NCBI GenBank assembly: GCA_963931635.1
Contig: OZ007034.1
Span: 2,418,001-2,482,000, forward strand
Length of the DNA stretch: 64,000 nucleotides
Reading direction: 5' to 3'
Source of the DNA: Caccoplasma sp905210875
GTDB taxonomy: Bacteria > Bacteroidota > Bacteroidia > Bacteroidales > UBA11471
Below the pieces are notes generated by a model that was not told where the DNA came from, searched no databases, and was given only the letters and a program-made list of their open reading frames with translations. A program made the translations under genes and the position numbers. The first letter of the stretch is position 1, and the number at the start of each line of letters is the position of its first letter. Of this stretch, positions 60,469 to 64,000 are shown one piece after another.

Positions 60469-61583
60469 AACAGAATTTACCACGGATTCTTTTTATTATG
60501 CATATGCCGCCGCCGGTGCATGGTGCTGCCATGATGGGGAAATATATTCATGATAGCCGATTGGTGAATGAGGCGTTCGATTGCCGGTATATCAACCTAG
60601 CTACGGCGGCCAATCTGGAAGATATAGGCAAAGTGCGATTGTCGAAACTGACCGATTTTTCGCGTCTGCTCGGGCGTATTCGTGCGGAGTATCGCTCGTT
60701 CCGTCCCGACTTGGTATATGTAACGCCCAATGCCAGCGGAGGCGCTTTCCTCAAAGACTTTGTCGTGGTGCAGATGCTTAAATCACTGGGGGCTCGTGTC
60801 GTGGTTCACTATCACAACAAAGGGGTATCGAACTATCAACAGAAACCGCTTTTCGACTTTTGTTATAAGAGGTTTTTCAAAGGGGTGAAAGTCATCTTGT
60901 TGTCGGAGCTTCTGTATAGCGATTTTTCCCGCTATGTCGCACGAAAAGATGTAGAGATTTGCGCCAACGGCATTCCCGAACTTTTTGCAAAGGAACCTGC
61001 TTTTCTCCGGAAACATAAAAAGGTAAACATACTGTTCCTCTCCAACCTGATTGCTTCGAAAGGAGTGTATGTGCTGCTTGATGCTTTGCAGATACTCAAA
61101 AAACAGGAATATGCCGTGTCGTGTACGTTTGTCGGCGGAGAGACGCAGGAGATTTCGGCAGCGACTTTTGCCCAGGCCGTAGCGCAACGCCACCTCGACG
61201 AGAGTGTCGTCTATGCCGGAAGCAAATATGGAGAGGCAAAGGCAGCCTGTTTTGAGGAGGCTGACATCTTTGTCTTTCCCACGTTTTATCACAACGAATC
61301 GTTCCCGCTGGTCAATCTCGAAGCCATGCAATATAAATTACCGGTGGTTTCGACCGATGAAGGTGGTATAAGAGACATCGTCGAAGATGGCGTTACTGGA
61401 TTTATCGTTCCGAAAGAAAATGCGGCAGCTTTGGCCGAAAAGATAGCTGTTCTCGTTGATGATGAAAGGCTGCGGGGGAAAATGGGTGAAGCCGGTTACA
61501 AACGATATAAAGAGCTATTTACACTATCGATTTTTGAAACTCATTTTGTGCAAACACTCCGAAAGGTTTGCGCTCAGAAATAA
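60456..61583 (+). CDS. GT4-type glycosyltransferase (3)
   Basis: A 375-residue GT-B enzyme. Start ATG 60456 or 60465. Features are HMPPPVHGAAMMGKYIHDS at the N-terminus and the donor site YHNESFPLVNLEAMQYKLPVVSTDEGG. Base composition is back to host-like values, unlike the AT-rich genes before it. A decayed second copy of its last 110 codons lies at 61704-62014. Confidence 0.9.
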   Translation: MGNMKQNLPRILFIMHMPPPVHGAAMMGKYIHDSRLVNEAFDCRYINLATAANLEDIGKVRLSKLTDFSRLLGRIRAEYRSFRPDLVYVTPNASGGAFLKDFVVVQMLKSLGARVVVHYHNKGVSNYQQKPLFDFCYKRFFKGVKVILLSELLYSDFSRYVARKDVEICANGIPELFAKEPAFLRKHKKVNILFLSNLIASKGVYVLLDALQILKKQEYAVSCTFVGGETQEISAATFAQAVAQRHLDESVVYAGSKYGEAKAACFEEADIFVFPTFYHNESFPLVNLEAMQYKLPVVSTDEGGIRDIVEDGVTGFIVPKENAAALAEKIAVLVDDERLRGKMGEAGYKRYKELFTLSIFETHFVQTLRKVCAQK

Positions 61584-61623
61584 TTCACGTTAGATTTTTA
61601 TCCGCTCTAATATAATTTCCAAA

Positions 61624-61702
61624 AAATTCAGCTGAAAACCGTTTCGCTCTTATAGAAAAAGGTGGAACTGCCGAATTTACTTGATGATAAAAATTTCTGG
61701 AT
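61624..61702 (+). pseudogene. Remnant of the start of a second wecG copy
   Basis: About 79 bp aligning with the first 79 bp of the intact wecG (62048 onward). Matching pieces include TGAAAACC(T)-TTTCGCT, GGTGGAACTG against GGCGGAACTG, and CTTGATGATAAA against CCTGATGGTAAA. The frame is broken by a TAG and by base changes. It stops abruptly next to the GT4 remnant. Confidence 0.8.
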
Positions 61703-61703
61703 T

Positions 61704-62014
61704 TGAATAAGCCAATATTTCCGTTTACACATTCTATCACAACGTCCGTTGGTCAATCTCGAAGCCATGCAATATAAATTGTCAGTGGTTTGACCCATGA
61801 CGACAGTATAAGAGATATCGTCACAGATGGTGTTGCGGGATTTATCGTTCCCCAAAAATGCAACGGCTTTGGCGAAAAGATAGCTGTTCTCGCCGATAAT
61901 GAAGCGTTACGCTTCAAGATGGGCAAGACTGGTTATGACAATCATAAAAACTTTACATTATCGATTTTTGAAACTCATTTTCTGCAAGCACTTCTTTGTG
62001 TTTTCCGTGAATAA
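61704..62014 (+). pseudogene. Remnant of the end of a second GT4 copy
   Basis: About 310 bp matching 61258-61583 of the intact GT4 gene. Shared stretches are GGTCAATCTCGAAGCCATGC, GATTTATCGTTCC and TATCGATTTTTGAAACTCA. Stops and small indels break the frame, such as GACCC against GACCG near 61792 and a lost base before 61853. The open frame at 61790-62014 is only part of it. Confidence 0.88.
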
Positions 62015-62047
62015 ATATTCGATATTTTTTACTCAATTATATATAAA

Positions 62048-62764
62048 ATGATTCATTTGAAAACTATTTCGCTTTTACGAGGAAAGGCGGAACTGGGAAA
62101 TTTGCCTGATGGTAAATTATTGATTAATACTATCAATGCTCATTCGTATAATAATGCGCAAAAAGACCCGCTCTTTGCTGAGGCGTTATTGTCGGGTGGA
62201 ATGTTGATACCCGACGGAGAGAGTATCGTGCTGGCTGTTCGCTGGCTGCGACATGAGCATATCGAACGGATCCCAGGTTGGGACCTGTTTAAGTACGAGA
62301 TGGATCGTCTCAATCAAAAGGGTGGAACCTGTTTCTTCTTGGGCGCTAGTGAAAAGACGCTTCAACTGATTAAGGAGAAAGCACTGGTAGTATATCCTCA
62401 TATCACTGTCGCGACCTACTCCCCACCATTCAAATCGGTATTTACTGATGAAGATAACCGAGCCATGATAGAAGCAGTAAACCGTGTGAAACCGGATCTT
62501 CTATGGGTAGGCATGACAGCCCCCAAACAAGAAAAATGGGCGTATACTCATTATGACGAGCTCGACGTACGGGGTCATATTGGGGCTATTGGTGCGGTAT
62601 TCGACTTCTTTGCCGGTACCGTAAAGCGGGCTCCTGAAGCCTGGCAGAAGCGGGGTTTGGAGTGGGCCTATCGTCTGCTGAAAGAACCCCGACGCATGTG
62701 GCGGCGCTATCTGCTGGGAAACCTGATCTTCTTCCGTTACATGATAAAAGAGAAATTCGGATAA
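62048..62764 (+). CDS. WecG/TagA/CpsF family glycosyltransferase
   Basis: A 238-residue enzyme of the family that adds the second sugar (usually ManNAc or ManNAcA) to an undecaprenyl-linked GlcNAc. Family signs are LINTINAHSYNNAQKDPLFAEALL, IPDGESIVLAV, RIPGWDLF and VGMTAPKQEKW plus GAIGAVFDFFAG. It is the last gene of the operon. The partner that loads the first sugar (WecA- or WcaJ-like) is not in the window. Confidence 0.92.
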   Translation: MIHLKTISLLRGKAELGNLPDGKLLINTINAHSYNNAQKDPLFAEALLSGGMLIPDGESIVLAVRWLRHEHIERIPGWDLFKYEMDRLNQKGGTCFFLGASEKTLQLIKEKALVVYPHITVATYSPPFKSVFTDEDNRAMIEAVNRVKPDLLWVGMTAPKQEKWAYTHYDELDVRGHIGAIGAVFDFFAGTVKRAPEAWQKRGLEWAYRLLKEPRRMWRRYLLGNLIFFRYMIKEKFG

Positions 62765-62834
62765 AACCCAATAAAAAAGAGCGTGATACGCAGAGATATT
62801 TTGAAAATATTCCGACATTTTTACAGATAAAAGA

Positions 62835-62880
62835 AATGCGAAAAAGGTACTGACAACCGACTTTTCGCATTTTTGTTTTT
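62835..62880 (+). terminator. Terminator of the capsule operon
   Basis: AATGCGAAAA pairs with TTTTCGCATT around a 17-bp loop and is followed by TTTGTTTTT, 70 bp after the wecG stop. Confidence 0.78.
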
Positions 62881-62918
62881 TAATCTGTGCTTTTGTGCTG
62901 TTTTTTCCATAATTCTAT

Positions 62919-62926
62919 TACCTTTG
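62919..62926 (+). promoter_or_regulatory. -7 box of the aminotransferase promoter
   Basis: TACCTTTG matches the consensus, 31 bp before the ATG at 62957. A TTTG lies 23 bp upstream, slightly far for a -33 box. Confidence 0.55.
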
Positions 62927-62956
62927 CCAATCAATATATAGAAAAAGCCCTATTAT

Positions 62957-64000
62957 ATGCCTAAAATATCCGAGCGGGGACAAATCATGCCCGCCTCACC
63001 TATTCGCAAACTTGTGCCGTTGGCCAATAAAGCCAAAAAACGGGGAATCAAAGTATATCATCTGAATATCGGTCAGCCCGACCTGCCAACGCCCGAAGTG
63101 GGGCTTGAAGCCGCCCGTCACATCGACCGCAAGGTGTTGGAGTACAGCCCGAGTGAAGGAATCTACAGTTTTCGTGAAAAGCTGGTGGGTTATTATGCCA
63201 AGTTCAACATCAATGTCAATGTCGATGATATTATCATCACAACCGGTGGATCAGAAGCTGTGCTCTTTGCATTCATGGCCTGCCTCGACCCCGGAGATGA
63301 AATCATCGTGCCAGAACCGGCATATGCCAACTATATGGCGTTTGCCATATCGGCCGGAGCCACCATCAAAACGTTACCTTCTTCAATCGACGAAGGGTTT
63401 GCTCTCCCACCCATAGAGAAGTTTGAAGAACTGATAACTCCCCGTACCAAAGGTATATTGATATGTAACCCCAACAATCCTACGGGTTATCTGTATACAC
63501 AAAAAGAGATGAACCAGATACGCGACATTGTGAAAAAACACGATCTGTTTCTCTTTTCCGATGAAGTGTATCGCGAATTCTGTTATACGGGAGCTGCCTA
63601 CATTTCGGCTTTTCATCTTTCCGGGATTGAAAATAATGTTGTACTCATAGACTCGGTTTCAAAACGATACAGCGAATGTGGCATCCGCATCGGAGCGCTC
63701 ATCACCAAAAACGAAGAGCTGAAAAAGAATGTGATGAAGTTCTGTCAGGCCCGGTTGAGCCCTCCCCTTATAGGCCAAATCATAGCCGAAGCCTCACTCG
63801 ATGCATCGGCCGAATACATGTCGGAAGTTTACAACGAATATGTTGAACGGCGCAAATTCCTGATTGACGGCATTAATCGTATTCCCGGCTGCTACTCACC
63901 CATTCCCATGGGAGCTTTCTATACCATGGCCAAGTTGCCGGTAGATAATGCCGATGACTTCTGCGCCTGGTGTCTCGAACATTTTGAATATGAAGGGCAG
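62957..64000 (+). CDS. PLP-dependent aminotransferase, class I (partial)
   Basis: 348 codons of an aspartate-type aminotransferase are present; the gene runs off the right edge. It shows HLNIGQPDLPTPEVG, TTGGSEAVLFAF, CNPNNPTGYLY and SDEVYREF. The PLP-binding Lys is in DSVSKRYSECGIRIG. Substrate is probably aspartate or another amino acid; not decided. It is set off from the capsule operon by a terminator. Confidence 0.92.
   Translation, partial: MPKISERGQIMPASPIRKLVPLANKAKKRGIKVYHLNIGQPDLPTPEVGLEAARHIDRKVLEYSPSEGIYSFREKLVGYYAKFNINVNVDDIIITTGGSEAVLFAFMACLDPGDEIIVPEPAYANYMAFAISAGATIKTLPSSIDEGFALPPIEKFEELITPRTKGILICNPNNPTGYLYTQKEMNQIRDIVKKHDLFLFSDEVYREFCYTGAAYISAFHLSGIENNVVLIDSVSKRYSECGIRIGALITKNEELKKNVMKFCQARLSPPLIGQIIAEASLDASAEYMSEVYNEYVERRKFLIDGINRIPGCYSPIPMGAFYTMAKLPVDNADDFCAWCLEHFEYEGQ

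Noticed and set aside
1..64000. CRISPR arrays, rRNA, complete tRNA genes and insertion sequences
   Set aside because: I looked for regular repeat-spacer patterns, cloverleaf features and transposase genes with end repeats and found none convincing.

Overview
The window is a piece of a Bacteroidales chromosome. The main signs are promoters of the Bacteroidales type (-7 box TAnnTTTG, often with a TTTG-like -33 box about 19-20 bp upstream, for example at 27742-27772 and 13107-13138), an UpxY-like NusG paralogue at the head of a capsule operon, and a core gene set typical of the order (HSDR_N-type nuclease domain protein beside holA, clpC, htpG, pyrK-pyrD, gyrA). The genus cannot be fixed from the sequence alone.

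Region 1 (1 to about 20.2 kb) is the right-hand part of a tailed-phage prophage that continues off the left edge. It is visibly more GC-rich than the host DNA, nearly all genes are on the minus strand, and many overlap by ATGA. Reading in the direction of transcription (right to left), there is a divergent repressor/early-gene switch at 19.0-19.5 kb, a string of small early genes (one carrying an apparent frameshift in an ASCH-like protein), a 1035-residue primase-helicase, a HicAB toxin-antitoxin module with its own promoter and terminator, a 740-bp gap rich in TGCAC motifs, and the late genes. The late genes run: two unknowns, S49-type prohead protease, capsid protein, three unknowns, terminase small and large subunits, portal, a connector-like protein and a gene cut by the edge. 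Capsid genes thus precede the terminase, unlike the usual HK97-type order. No integrase is visible.

Region 2 (20.3-45.0 kb) is core chromosome. It holds a radA, flavoprotein, cstA operon, a secreted DUF4890/Spy-like protein, an HSDR_N nuclease domain protein divergent from holA, an XRE regulator behind an unusually long AT-rich leader, a GNAT and a lipoprotein beta-lactamase-fold enzyme, pyrK-pyrD, an aldo/keto reductase, htpG, clpC, gyrA, a TPR protein, a DedA protein, a THUMP-like methyltransferase, smpB and a Yip1-type membrane protein. Several strong rho-independent terminators separate these units.

Region 3 (45.4-62.8 kb) is a single plus-strand surface polysaccharide operon. An UpxY-like antiterminator is followed by Wza-like export, Wzz chain-length, Wzx flippase and Wzy-like polymerase genes. 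Then come four left-handed beta-helix acyltransferases, a CMP-sugar synthetase, a sialyltransferase-like GT-B enzyme, two GT2 and three GT4 glycosyltransferases, and a WecG/TagA/CpsF transferase. The middle (about 51-60 kb) is much more AT-rich than the two ends, which suggests an exchangeable cassette. Between the last GT4 and wecG lies a decayed copy of both genes, the scar of a tandem duplication followed by deletion. A strong terminator closes the operon, and a PLP aminotransferase gene runs off the right edge.
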